Source: Thermogemmata fonticola (GTDB lineage Bacteria > Planctomycetota > Planctomycetia > Gemmatales > Gemmataceae). Taken from it: a DNA stretch of 64,000 nt. Shown here piece by piece: positions 35,927 to 45,203 of the stretch. The DNA lies in NCBI RefSeq assembly GCF_013694095.1, contig NZ_JACEFB010000014.1:60927-124926 (forward strand). The letters run 5' to 3'. The notes beneath the pieces were generated by a model. It worked only from the letters and a program-made list of their open reading frames with translations, did no database searches and was not told the DNA's origin. The position numbers and the translations under genes were made by a program. Each line of letters opens with the position of its first letter. Within the stretch, counting starts at the first letter, position 1.

Positions 35927-36029
35927 GCCACGTCACGGTAAGGATCGGCTTACCAGCGTTACGCTTTTCGTTTTATCCGGCGATCCAGCCGGCCCTGGCA
36001 TTTCTGCTCGAAGGGAAACCGCCGTCCCA

Positions 36030-37166
36030 TCAGTTTTCGGGGAGGCCGCGGATGTTGCCGTAGACCTGTTGGGCCTGTTGGCGGCCTTCTGGGGTGAGTC
36101 GCAGCAAGTTGCCGTCCTGTTGAACATAACCTCGGGACAAGGTTCGTGCGATGACTTGAGCCACGCGCTCGTCTGGCCAATCCAAGTGCTGGTGGAGGTC
36201 CGCAACGGCTGCTTCGGTCGCTTCGGCGGCTGTGCCCTCATGCTGATAGAGATGGACGAGGAGCAGGATTTCTTCCAGGGTTTGCCGTTGGTGCCTTCGG
36301 CGCCAGAGTTGGACGAGCCAGCCACGATAGGGTGAAAGTAGAAATGCCAGCACCAGAAGCAATCCCAAAGCTGCTGCCACGCTACCAGCAGCGTTGGTGT
36401 TCCAGCGGGCCGCGGCCAGCGTTCCGAGGATCGAACCGATAACGCCGACTCCCACGGACCAGACTAGGACGCCCGACAGGCGTTGGGAGAGTAACAATCC
36501 GGTGGCCGCCGGCAGAACAAAGTACCCCACCACCAGCACTGGCCCAACCGCATCAAAGACGGCTACGGCTGTGACCGAGACCACCGCCATCAGGCCATAA
36601 TGCACCAGGGCCGGCGAATAGCCCAGTACGCGCGCCAGTTCCGGATCAAACGTCGTGAGTTTCAATTCCTTGTAAAACAGCAGGCAAAGCAAAAGGTTGA
36701 GGACAACGACACCACCCAGGACTGCTACAGGCGGAATAGCTATTCCTCTCCAATGCCAGCGGGGGAGCAAAGCATATTCTGGCTGACCGACCAGCACGGC
36801 GTCCACGTCGAGGTGAATGTTGCGGGCGCCGAGTGAGACCAGGGCGACAGCTAATGCAAAGAGAAAAGGGAAGACCAGCCCAATGGCTGCATCCGCCTTC
36901 ATCCGCCGGTGGCGCTGCAAGCTTTCCACCAGCACGACCGTGGCCAACCCGGTCAAAGCCGCACCTAGCAGCAGAAACGGAGAGTCCAAATCGCCTACCA
37001 CGAAAAAGGCGACAACGATGCCGAAGAGCAAAGTGTGGCCGATGGCATCCGAGACCAAGGCCATGCGGCGCAGGACCAGGAACACGCCGGGCAAGGCACA
37101 GGCCGCCGCTGCCACCGCAAGCACGCAGGCCAGTTCCAGTTCAGGGGCCAGTTTCAGCTCCAGCAT
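36030..37166 (-). CDS. Metal ABC transporter permease fused to a C-terminal winged-helix domain
   Basis: 378 residues. Residues 1-285 are an ABC-3 family permease (ZnuB/TroC/MntB type) with about eight helices; typical segments are LPGVFLVLRRMALVSDAIGH and FDAVGPVLVVGYFVLPAATG. After a basic linker (RRRHQRQ, 290-296) a cytoplasmic domain (about 300-372) has winged-helix features: WPDERVAQVIARTLSRGYV followed by a wing-like GNLLRLTPEGRQQA. The layout resembles the chlamydial YtgC-YtgR permease-repressor fusion, but the domain here is shorter and its relation to DtxR is inference. It overlaps the other permease gene by 26 nt and forms an operon with it and a CDF exporter. No ABC ATPase or binding protein is adjacent. 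Confidence 0.87.
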   Translation of the reverse strand: MLELKLAPELELACVLAVAAAACALPGVFLVLRRMALVSDAIGHTLLFGIVVAFFVVGDLDSPFLLLGAALTGLATVVLVESLQRHRRMKADAAIGLVFPFLFALAVALVSLGARNIHLDVDAVLVGQPEYALLPRWHWRGIAIPPVAVLGGVVVLNLLLCLLFYKELKLTTFDPELARVLGYSPALVHYGLMAVVSVTAVAVFDAVGPVLVVGYFVLPAATGLLLSQRLSGVLVWSVGVGVIGSILGTLAAARWNTNAAGSVAAALGLLLVLAFLLSPYRGWLVQLWRRRHQRQTLEEILLLVHLYQHEGTAAEATEAAVADLHQHLDWPDERVAQVIARTLSRGYVQQDGNLLRLTPEGRQQAQQVYGNIRGLPEN

Positions 37167-38040
37167 GATGACTCCTGCGAGTCGCTACCCAACGGCGAGA
37201 CTCCTGCCGAACCCAGGCAGCCAGGAGTGATACGATCACCCACCCGCTGGCGCACAGCACGATTGTCGGCCCTGTAGGGACGCTGACATGCCGCCCAAGA
37301 TAGTGAGCCAGGAGGGTACCCAGAATACCAGAGAGGGCACCGAAGAGGCCGGCCAGCAAGACCATGATTCCGAGACGGTCGGTCCATTGGCGGGCCGCTA
37401 CAGCCGGGGCGACCAGCAAAGCCGTCATCAGGACAACCCCCACGGCCTTCAAACCGATGACCACTACAGTCACCGTTAGGGTCGTCAGACCCAGTTCGAG
37501 GAGGCGCACGGGCAGTCCCAATCCTGCGGCATACTCCGGATCAAAAGCCAGCAGCTTCCACTGCGGCCAGAAAGCCGCCACTACCAGCATGCTCAGAATA
37601 GTCACGGCGGCGATGATCTGCACGTCAGCATCGCGGAGCTGGGCTGCTTGGCCGAGGAGGTATCGATCCAAAGGGTGGCGTCCAGCATCCGGCACGTGAG
37701 TCAGGATGTGTTTGAGCAAGGCCAGACCCAAGCCGAAAGCCACCGCCATAATTCCTCCTTGCACGGCATCCAACGGCAGGCGGGTGTGGTGGTGCAGGCG
37801 GCTCGCGAGGGCCAAGGTGATCCAGCCCGCCACGGCGCCGCCCAGGAGCAACCCCAGAGGGCCGCGAATCCCAAGGAGAAAGGCAGCGGCTACGCCAGCC
37901 AAGGCAGCATGAGCTACGACATCTCCCTGCAAGCTCTGCCGGCGCAAGACTGCAAAACTTCCGGTCACACCCGCACTCGCTGCGAGCAGAGCGGTGCCTG
38001 CCATGACCGTCTCCAATCCCGGCGACCACCACTCCGTCAT
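37141..38040 (-). CDS. Metal ABC transporter permease
   Basis: A 299-residue ABC-3 family (ZnuB/MntB/TroD type) permease with about eight helices. It shows the N-terminal GSFAVLRRQSLQGDVVAHAALAG pattern, a cytoplasmic-loop GQAAQLRDADV, and later GLKAVGVVLMTALLVAPAVAARQWTD, all typical of Mn/Zn/Fe permeases. Start ATG at 38040 overlaps the CDF stop (ATGA, 38040-38037). With the fused permease it would make a heterodimeric channel for a divalent metal. The metal cannot be determined. The ATPase and solute-binding protein must be encoded elsewhere if the system is functional. Confidence 0.88.
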   Translation of the reverse strand: MTEWWSPGLETVMAGTALLAASAGVTGSFAVLRRQSLQGDVVAHAALAGVAAAFLLGIRGPLGLLLGGAVAGWITLALASRLHHHTRLPLDAVQGGIMAVAFGLGLALLKHILTHVPDAGRHPLDRYLLGQAAQLRDADVQIIAAVTILSMLVVAAFWPQWKLLAFDPEYAAGLGLPVRLLELGLTTLTVTVVVIGLKAVGVVLMTALLVAPAVAARQWTDRLGIMVLLAGLFGALSGILGTLLAHYLGRHVSVPTGPTIVLCASGWVIVSLLAAWVRQESRRWVATRRSHHAGAETGP

Positions 38041-39026
38041 TTCCTTGTCCTTTCTGCCATCCCTGTTGGCTTCGGCTGACCCTTCGTCGAGTTTGGCTCT
38101 GTCACTTCTCCCAGCCGGGCCAACTCTTCCTTTTCCCAGGAACAGGACTCTTCAATCGGTTCCAGATGGACCATCACTTCCGTGCCGGGGAACTCGCGGC
38201 GCAGGGCTTCTTCCAGGCTGTGGACCAATTGATGCCCCGCGCGTATCGGCGTGGCTCCGGGAAGCAGCAGGTGGAACTCGACGAAGCGGCGTTGGCCAGC
38301 ACGCCGGGTCCGCAGCATGTGGAACGTGGCTTCGCGGTCGCCCAGTTGCTGGCGGAGAACCTCCCGAATCCGCTCCTGTTCCGCTTCAGGTAATGCCCGG
38401 TCCATCAGACCGTGAAAGGAACGCACCACCAATTCACTCCCGGTCCAAATGATATTTAGACTGACACCCAAAGCGAGCAAGGAATCGATCCAGGTCCAGC
38501 CGGTCCACAAAACCAGGAGCAGGCCGGCCAGTACAGCCGCAGATGTCCAGACATCACTCATGAGATGCCGTCCATCCGCTTCCAGGACGATCGAGCCGAT
38601 GCGTCGGGCCTCTTGGAGCAGTACTCGTGCGACCAGCCAGTTGATCGCCGCGGCGATAGCTCCGATAATCGTTCCAGTTTCTAATCCCTGCAACGGGACC
38701 GGTTGCCACCAGCGTTGCAAAGCATAAGCGGCGGTTCCAATGCCCGCCACGCCAATGAGGACCCCTTCCAGACCGCTGGAGAAATACTCGATCTTCTCGT
38801 GGCCGAAGGCATGGGTTCGGTCTGCCGGTCGGGCCGCATACCACACCACGATATACGCCGTGGCGGCTGCCGTCAGGTTCACCAGGCTTTCCAGAGCATC
38901 CGTGAGTAATCCCACCGAGCCGGTCCACCACGCCGCGCCTGCTTTCAAAGCCAAAGTCAGCACCGCTGCTCCGATGGACAGCACCAAAGGCCACCGTACC
39001 TGTACCGGTTCGCGATTGTCTGCCAT
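38037..39026 (-). CDS. Cation diffusion facilitator (CDF) family transporter
   Basis: A 329-residue inner-membrane antiporter with six helices and a C-terminal cytoplasmic domain (about 225-310). The metal site in helix 5 is intact (H154 and D158 in DGRHLMSDVW). In helix 2 the positions of E. coli FieF D45 and D49 are E46 and N50 (LESLVN), so the transport site differs from the Zn/Fe type; this DALESLVN form is one I believe is recurrent in bacterial CDFs. RPADRTHAFGHEKIEYFSS matches the loop after helix 2. It heads the operon with the two permeases, mixing an exporter with uptake-type components. Confidence 0.9.
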   Translation of the reverse strand: MADNREPVQVRWPLVLSIGAAVLTLALKAGAAWWTGSVGLLTDALESLVNLTAAATAYIVVWYAARPADRTHAFGHEKIEYFSSGLEGVLIGVAGIGTAAYALQRWWQPVPLQGLETGTIIGAIAAAINWLVARVLLQEARRIGSIVLEADGRHLMSDVWTSAAVLAGLLLVLWTGWTWIDSLLALGVSLNIIWTGSELVVRSFHGLMDRALPEAEQERIREVLRQQLGDREATFHMLRTRRAGQRRFVEFHLLLPGATPIRAGHQLVHSLEEALRREFPGTEVMVHLEPIEESCSWEKEELARLGEVTEPNSTKGQPKPTGMAERTRK

Positions 39027-39292
39027 GCCCTTGATTGTAGCAATTGTGGTACAGAAACGATGTGTTCCAGGAGGCTCAAGCGGGCGTTCTGGGGTCCCAA
39101 CGGCTCACCTTTCCTTTCGGAATGCCCCCTCTGATGCTGTTCTCAGAATGCACACGAAGAGACGGGACAGCAACTAGCCCGGAGTTGGCACGCAGTCAAA
39201 GTCGCGTTCCCCTTCCAAGCGCCGATGTGCTAGATTATGGTCCAGTGCAGAAAGGGGATCGCTGTTTTTTCCTCGGTATCACTCCACGGAGC

Positions 39293-40381
39293 ATGACGAT
39301 GACGATGGAGGCTGCTCCCCGATCGGAACCGGCAGCGGCAGGTTCCAGCACACGGCTGGTGCAGTACCAACACTCTCAGGATTTCCCTGACTTGCTTGGA
39401 CAGTTGGGTATTTCTCTGTTAGTGTCCACCTATCAGGCAGGGAAGGTGCTAGTCCTCGGCGAACGGGATGGAAAGCTGGACGTGCAGTTTCACACCTTCG
39501 AGCAGCCGATGGGACTGGCCGTCAGTCCGCGGATGCTGGCGGTGGGGACACGCCAGGCGGTGTGGTTTCTCGCAGCTCAACCGGCGGACCGGGGACTCTT
39601 GGAGGGATACGACGGGGGATTTCTGGCACGCCAGGCCCATTACACAGGCCCGATCCGATGCCATGATCTGGCGTGGTGTGGCGGCCAATTGTGGGTAGTC
39701 AACACCCTCTTTTCGTGTTTATGTACCTTGGAAGCCCAGTACCACTTCGTGCCGCGGTGGCGTCCCCCCTTTGTCAGTGACCTAGTGCCGGAAGATCGGT
39801 GCCACCTCAACGGCTTGGCTACAGATGGGCAGCAGCCCCGTTTCGTGACTGTCTTGGGACGCTGCAATGAAAAAGAAGGCTGGCGGGCCAACAAGGTGCA
39901 AGGCGGCTGCCTTTTGGAAGTGCCGAGCGGACAAGTCGTGGTCGAAGGGTTATCCATGCCGCACTCCCCGCGCTTGTATGGCGGGCAGTTGTGGGTGCTC
40001 AACTCCGGCTGGGGGCATTTGTCCCTGGTGGATGTGACGCGGGGTCAGGTGCAAGGAGTCGCGGCGGTGCCGGGATACACACGTGGCTTGGCCTTTCACG
40101 GTCCCTATGCCTTTGTGGGTTTGTCCAGAATCCGCGAAACCAACATCTTTGGCGGATTGCCGATTGGGGAGCGGCATGATGAACTCGTCTGTGGCGTGGG
40201 TGTGATCGAATGGCGTACCGGCCGTACCGTGGCCACCTTCATGCTTCGGAGCGGCGTTGAGGAAATCTACGATGTCCAGGTCGTGCCCCTACGCCGCCTG
40301 GCTTTATCTGGTCCTCATGCTGAAGAAGATCGTGCCCCTGTGTGCTGGATTGCTCCTCACCCCGGCACTACCCAACGCTGA
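39293..40381 (+). CDS. TIGR03032 family protein
   Basis: 362 residues from the ATG at 39293; ATGs at 39299 and 39305 are equally possible and fit the GGAG at 39288-39291 better. The protein matches TIGR03032/DUF4915: QDFPDLLGQLGISLLVSTYQ, AGKVLVLGERDGKLDVQFH, FEQPMGLAV, LWVVNTLFSCLCTLE, PHSPRLYGGQLWVLNSGWG and GYTRGLAFHGPYAFVGLS. It probably folds as a beta-propeller. No signal peptide is visible. Members of the family are uncharacterised but often sit near glycosyl or sulfotransferase/TPR genes; here the neighbours give no hint. The longer open frame from 39044 lacks homology. Confidence 0.85.
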   Translation: MTMTMEAAPRSEPAAAGSSTRLVQYQHSQDFPDLLGQLGISLLVSTYQAGKVLVLGERDGKLDVQFHTFEQPMGLAVSPRMLAVGTRQAVWFLAAQPADRGLLEGYDGGFLARQAHYTGPIRCHDLAWCGGQLWVVNTLFSCLCTLEAQYHFVPRWRPPFVSDLVPEDRCHLNGLATDGQQPRFVTVLGRCNEKEGWRANKVQGGCLLEVPSGQVVVEGLSMPHSPRLYGGQLWVLNSGWGHLSLVDVTRGQVQGVAAVPGYTRGLAFHGPYAFVGLSRIRETNIFGGLPIGERHDELVCGVGVIEWRTGRTVATFMLRSGVEEIYDVQVVPLRRLALSGPHAEEDRAPVCWIAPHPGTTQR

Positions 40382-40774
40382 AGAACCGTGTCCTGGACTC
40401 GCCCTCGCGGGTCTGTCCTCACCTATCCCTCCTCTACCTGCTCGAACTGCACGGACCGAGGCCCCCTGCTGATCTCTTACGCTCTGGAAAGCAATCCTCA
40501 TCAGATCATCAGGCCGTAGAGCGTCAGGCAGAAGTTCATCATGCAGAACTCAGCTCTCAGGGAGGTTAGTTTCCCTTCCCCAAATCGGCAGCCAAATCGA
40601 GAACACCTGATGGTCTTGTCCAGATTCGACGGATGCCTTATGAAATGTCCGCCTGTTGTATGCCCGCCTGGGATGGAGCGGCAGAGAGGGAAGGCGGCCA
40701 GTGGATAGATCAGGGGTGGCGGAGCGAGAGGAGTTGTTCCGGAAGGCGGGCAGGGCTAGCGCTGAGGATTAGAC
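40382..40774. other. Intergenic region, nothing identified
   Basis: 393 bases with no convincing coding frame, RNA or repeat. The right end carries GAGG about 8 nt before the transporter start codon. The frames open here have no family resemblance. Confidence 0.5.
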
Positions 40775-43519
40775 ATGGCGGTGATGCGGCGATATGAGCG
40801 GTGGCTGGTGGCAATGGCGGTGACGGCGGCACGGCGACCCGTGTGGACTCTGATGGCGACACTCCTGACCGTGACGGCAGCACTGGGGGCAGCCTGCTGG
40901 CAGTTGAAATACTTTCCCCAACGGGATGCCCTCCTCAGCGCCGACAACCCCTGCCAGAAGCGCTGGCTCCAGTACATTCAACGCTTCGGTGCGGACGAAG
41001 ATGCTGTGATCGTCATCACGGGGGCCAACCCCGCCCGTCAAAAGGAAGCTGCGGATGCCGTGGCAGCACGCCTGACAGCCCGACCAGAACTGTTCGACCG
41101 GGTGTTTTATCGCGTGGACTTGCGGCCGTTGCAGTACCGAGCGCTGCTCTATCTGAGCGTGCCGGAACTGGAACAGTTGTGGGAAAGCATACGACACCTG
41201 GAGCCGCTTCTGGGGGAACAGGGAAGATGGGGGTGGCGGATGCTATCCATCCAGACACTCTTGAGCCGGGCGGCAGCAGCGCTCGTCAGCGATTCTCCTT
41301 CCAAAATGGATGCGCTTTTGCTCGCTCAGTTGCCGGCGCTGTTACGGGCTGGCAGCGCCCGGTTGCACGCAGAGAGCGGACCCCCACCTTGGCAATGGAC
41401 CCCCCACCAGCAGCATCAGCAGGAGTCGTGGTCCGAGGCGCTCCAACAACCGCAGTACCTGCAAACGCCAGATGGAACAACAACGGTGCTGCTATGTCGC
41501 CTGGTGGGAGCGGATGCATCGCCCCAAGAGTCTCGCCAGGCGGTTGTCACCCTGCGTGCCCTTCTGGATGAAGTGCAAGCCGATTATCCCGATCTGACCT
41601 TGGGTCTGACGGGATTGCCGGTGCTGGAAAGCGACGAGATGACTCAGGCGGATCAGGATGCCCGGAGAGCGACGTTGATCGCCTTGCTGGGGGTGATCGC
41701 GCTGTATGCTTGGGTGTACCGCGGACTACGGTATCCGCTTTTGACGGTACTGACCTTGGTTATTGGTACAATCTGGGCTTTGGGCTGGGCCACCTGGACA
41801 GTGGGACATTTGAATATCCTGTCGGCGGCCTTTGCAGTGATGATGATCGGTGTCGGAGATTACGGGGTTTTGTGGGTGGCCCGTTACGATGAAGGACGGC
41901 AGCAGGGTTTGGCCCCTCTGGCCGCGATCGAGTATGCCGGCCGAATGGCAGGTCCGAGCATTGTCACTGCGGCGTTGACGACGGGAACAGCCTTCGGGGC
42001 ATTGCTGGCGGTGGATTTTCAAGCGGTCGCCGAGTTGGGATGGATTGCCGGTTGCGGCGTGTTGTTCTGTGCCCTCAGTTGCTGCACGGTCCTCCCCGCC
42101 CTGCTCGTGATTAGCGAACGATGGTCGCAGAGAACAACTTCACGCGATGTAAGACAGGAGCAGCCCGCCCAATTGACCATTCCTCGACTGGTTCTGCCTC
42201 TGGCAGCGATATTGCTCGTCTTAGCAGGAGTTGGAATCGGGAAAATCCACTATGACCACAACCTCCTTCATCTGCAAGCCAGGAATCTGGAATCAGTTTA
42301 TTGGCAACAGCATCTAAACACTCACGCTGCCGGGATGACCTGGGATGCTTTGAGTATTGCAGAGAGTCGAGAGGAGGCGGCGGACTTGGCCCAACGATAC
42401 CGGGCGATACCGGAGGTCAACCACGTGGTGGAAGTGGCCTCACTGCTTCCGGGCGAGCAGGAGCGAAAACTGCCGTTGCTTCAGGAAATCCACCAGCGAC
42501 TGCAACGGTTGCCGGAGGTGCCACCCCTTCCCGCTGTGGCCGTGGAGGCGGAGCGTGTGGTCCGCCTGGCGGAACAGGTAGCAGCGTTAGCGGCTGGAAG
42601 AACCGAATTGCAGGAGGCGGCCCGCCGGTTTGCCCAGAGAGTACGGGAAGCCCCAGAAGCGTCCCAACGCTTGCGTGACCTCGATCGCTGGTTGAGCGCT
42701 GAATTGTTTACAGGTTTGCGGCAGTTGCGAGAAATGAGCCACCCCGTCGCGGTGACGCAGGCCGACATTCCTGTGGCCCTACGGGAACGGTATGTCAGTC
42801 AGGATGGAGCATTCTTAGTGCGAGCGTTTGCACGCGAGGATTTGTGGGAGTATGCTGCACTGGAACGCTTCATTCAGGCCGTGGCCACTGTGGACCCTCA
42901 AGCCACCGGCAAGACGTTTCGCACTTATGAAGGATTGCGCCAGATGCAGCGGGGGTTTGCCTGGGCTTGCGTGTATGCCCTGGCAGTAGTGGCTTTCATC
43001 CTCTGGCTGGACCTGCGCCGCGGGTGGGCTTGGCTAGCCGCCCTGCTACCCTTAACGGCGGGCCTGCTGCTAACGGCGGGTACGATGGGGTGGTGCGGAG
43101 TGGACTGGAATCCTGCCAACTTGGTGGCTTTGCCCTTACTGCTGGGCATCGGTTTGGATAACGGCGTACATGTGCTCCATGACTACTTGCACCGACACGA
43201 TAAAAGCCAGCCCTGGCAACTCGGACGGTCCGTGGCGCGCGGGATTATCGTGGCGGGACTAACGACTCTGATCGGCTTCGCAGCCTTGGCTCTGGCTCGC
43301 CATCGTGGTATGGCTAGTCTCGGCATCGTTATGTCCTTGGGCGTGGCCTGGTGCTTGCTAACCGCGGTGGTTCTGCTCCCGGCCCTGTTGCAAGAAAGTC
43401 AAAAGTTTCCCCACGGGCGAAGGCTGGGACTGTTGCGTACCTTCGCGGTGTTCCGCCGCTTGTTCCAGCGTGCCCTTTCGCTTCCGGTCCAAGCGGGCGG
43501 CAGTCGTACCGCCTCATGA
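40775..43519 (+). CDS. MMPL/RND family transporter, HpnN-like
   Basis: A 914-residue inner-membrane protein with an N-terminal helix, a large periplasmic loop, about five helices (residues 290-440), a second periplasmic domain and five more helices (725-890). This is the duplicated RND/MMPL topology. The first loop (YFPQRDALLSADNPCQKRW) and the helix sequences (LGIGLDNGVHVLHDYLH in the second half, MIGVGDYGVLWVARYDEG in the first) resemble the hopanoid-associated HpnN transporters more than AcrB-type pumps. No hopanoid genes are adjacent, so the substrate (hopanoid or other lipid) is inference. ATG 40775 follows a GAGG site. Confidence 0.85.
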   Translation: MAVMRRYERWLVAMAVTAARRPVWTLMATLLTVTAALGAACWQLKYFPQRDALLSADNPCQKRWLQYIQRFGADEDAVIVITGANPARQKEAADAVAARLTARPELFDRVFYRVDLRPLQYRALLYLSVPELEQLWESIRHLEPLLGEQGRWGWRMLSIQTLLSRAAAALVSDSPSKMDALLLAQLPALLRAGSARLHAESGPPPWQWTPHQQHQQESWSEALQQPQYLQTPDGTTTVLLCRLVGADASPQESRQAVVTLRALLDEVQADYPDLTLGLTGLPVLESDEMTQADQDARRATLIALLGVIALYAWVYRGLRYPLLTVLTLVIGTIWALGWATWTVGHLNILSAAFAVMMIGVGDYGVLWVARYDEGRQQGLAPLAAIEYAGRMAGPSIVTAALTTGTAFGALLAVDFQAVAELGWIAGCGVLFCALSCCTVLPALLVISERWSQRTTSRDVRQEQPAQLTIPRLVLPLAAILLVLAGVGIGKIHYDHNLLHLQARNLESVYWQQHLNTHAAGMTWDALSIAESREEAADLAQRYRAIPEVNHVVEVASLLPGEQERKLPLLQEIHQRLQRLPEVPPLPAVAVEAERVVRLAEQVAALAAGRTELQEAARRFAQRVREAPEASQRLRDLDRWLSAELFTGLRQLREMSHPVAVTQADIPVALRERYVSQDGAFLVRAFAREDLWEYAALERFIQAVATVDPQATGKTFRTYEGLRQMQRGFAWACVYALAVVAFILWLDLRRGWAWLAALLPLTAGLLLTAGTMGWCGVDWNPANLVALPLLLGIGLDNGVHVLHDYLHRHDKSQPWQLGRSVARGIIVAGLTTLIGFAALALARHRGMASLGIVMSLGVAWCLLTAVVLLPALLQESQKFPHGRRLGLLRTFAVFRRLFQRALSLPVQAGGSRTAS

Positions 43520-43614
43520 ACAGCCATTGGAACTCTGGCACCGGACGAGGGAACTGTCTCACCGAATCGCGTTCACTTCCCCGCTTTAATCCCGGATGTT
43601 GTGTGGCCATGATG

Positions 43615-45105
43615 TCATGGCGGTTGGAACGACAGCCACAGGGTTTCCAATTGCCGCCGTGTTTGGCCCCAATGGTGCCAGGTGGTTTCCGAGGGAATGT
43701 CCGGATGATCCAGCATCAGTGTGAGAAGATGGAGAGCGTGCTGAACCGTGGCGGCGTAGTGCTGGACCTGCTGCCGATACAAGTCAAAAGCGGCATGCCC
43801 CGTGGGTGGGCCATCGAGCCAGGCGATGATCTGTTCGGCATCCTGGAGGTGCTGCTGGATTTGTTCTCGCAGGTGAGCGAGGGTGGCGCTGTCCCGGCGG
43901 CTGGCGGGCCGGAGCAACTGAAGGACGGCAGCTCGCTCGATCGCTTCGAGTTGGGAAGGGCTAATCCGGCGGAGTCGCGGCACGACCTCGTGGTTGAATT
44001 GCTCCTGAGCTTCCTGCAGGCGGCGGCGTTCCTGTTCGAGATGGTAACGCTGACGCATCGCTGTCCAATCGGCGGACCAGTTCATAACAAGGAAAAGTCC
44101 TAAAAGCGGCAGCAGAGTGAGTACGCCAATGCCACCTCGGAGAAACCAACGAATCCTTGGATGTTGGCTCTGCCGCTCCGTCAACAGCCACGCTGCCCCC
44201 AGCGCACCCCAGAGAGCGCCGCCGAGATGCCCCGACCAACTGATTCCCGGCACCAAACCGAGCAGCAGATTGAGCAAAACGATACTGCCGAGGCGGAATA
44301 AAGCGCGCTGAAAAAGCAGCTCTGGCAATTGCGAGCGGTAGGTCAAAAGCCAGACAGCTAGAGCCGAGAGCAAGCCCCAGAGGGCAGCCGAGGCCCCCGC
44401 CAGGACCACCTCCGGTGTTATCGCCACGGCGACAACCACCCCGCCTACGCCACTGAACAGAAACAACCACAGCAGCCGCCAGCGTCCATATACCGTTTCG
44501 CCCTCTGCTCCCAATAAAATCAGGGCCAGAAGGTTCGCTAGGAGATGGAGTAGTCCAAAATGGGTGAAGTTCGCCGTGAGAAGGCGATACCATTGTCCGT
44601 GTACCAAATCCCAGCCGCGCACGGCTCCCAGACGGTGAACGGTGGCCACATCCTGCCCTGTGAGATAATCACGGATCGACAAGCCGTTCCACGCGGCCAG
44701 AACTAGACCAGTTAGAAAGACCAAGATACAGACTGCGGCGAGCAGCCAAATGACCAGGAGCGGACGCTGGTTAAGAGGAATGCTATCGAGCGAAGGTGGA
44801 GGAGAGGTTTCCGGGGGTTTCACCTGTGCCCCGCGCAAGGCTCGTCGCCCCGCTTCGGTGACTCGGTACCCCTGGCCGCGACCTTTGACCCACGTGACGA
44901 CCTCAATCAACCCCGCCAGGCGCAGGTCAGTCAACGGGCCATCCAAGGCATCCCGTGCAATCCCCGTGCTGGCTGCATAGGTCGAGGGGAACCAGGGTTC
45001 ATCCCCCTGCTGGGCGATTGCACGCAGCAGCGTTTCTGCGCTCGGCTCGGCAGGAGACGCAGGGCGAGACGGGTCTCGATGTTCTGCTGGGGTCATGAAG
45101 CGCAT
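43615..45105 (-). CDS. Rhomboid intramembrane serine protease with N-terminal winged-helix-like domain
   Basis: 496 residues from the ATG at 45105 (AGGA lies 5 nt before it; ATG 45111 and 45096 are also in frame). Residues about 35-90 form a winged-helix-like domain: a helix pair with YAASTGIARDALDGPLTDL, then LAGLIEVVTW and the wing GRGQGYRVTEAGRRAL. A membrane domain of six to seven helices follows with the rhomboid dyad: Ser239 in LAGASAALWGLL and His293 in WSGHLGGALWG. Upstream helical residues HFGLLHLLANLL are the usual rhomboid H and N. GASA replaces the usual GASG. A C-terminal charged helical tail (about 340-496) is cytoplasmic or periplasmic. The target is unknown. Confidence 0.86.
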   Translation of the reverse strand: MRFMTPAEHRDPSRPASPAEPSAETLLRAIAQQGDEPWFPSTYAASTGIARDALDGPLTDLRLAGLIEVVTWVKGRGQGYRVTEAGRRALRGAQVKPPETSPPPSLDSIPLNQRPLLVIWLLAAVCILVFLTGLVLAAWNGLSIRDYLTGQDVATVHRLGAVRGWDLVHGQWYRLLTANFTHFGLLHLLANLLALILLGAEGETVYGRWRLLWLFLFSGVGGVVVAVAITPEVVLAGASAALWGLLSALAVWLLTYRSQLPELLFQRALFRLGSIVLLNLLLGLVPGISWSGHLGGALWGALGAAWLLTERQSQHPRIRWFLRGGIGVLTLLPLLGLFLVMNWSADWTAMRQRYHLEQERRRLQEAQEQFNHEVVPRLRRISPSQLEAIERAAVLQLLRPASRRDSATLAHLREQIQQHLQDAEQIIAWLDGPPTGHAAFDLYRQQVQHYAATVQHALHLLTLMLDHPDIPSETTWHHWGQTRRQLETLWLSFQPP

Positions 45106-45203
45106 TATCATCCTGGAAGGTGGAAACGTCGATTACGGCAGATGCACTTCCCATCCAAGGGAAGAATGCCATCCCAGCCCAGAGAAAGAGATGAGAGGGG
45201 TGT

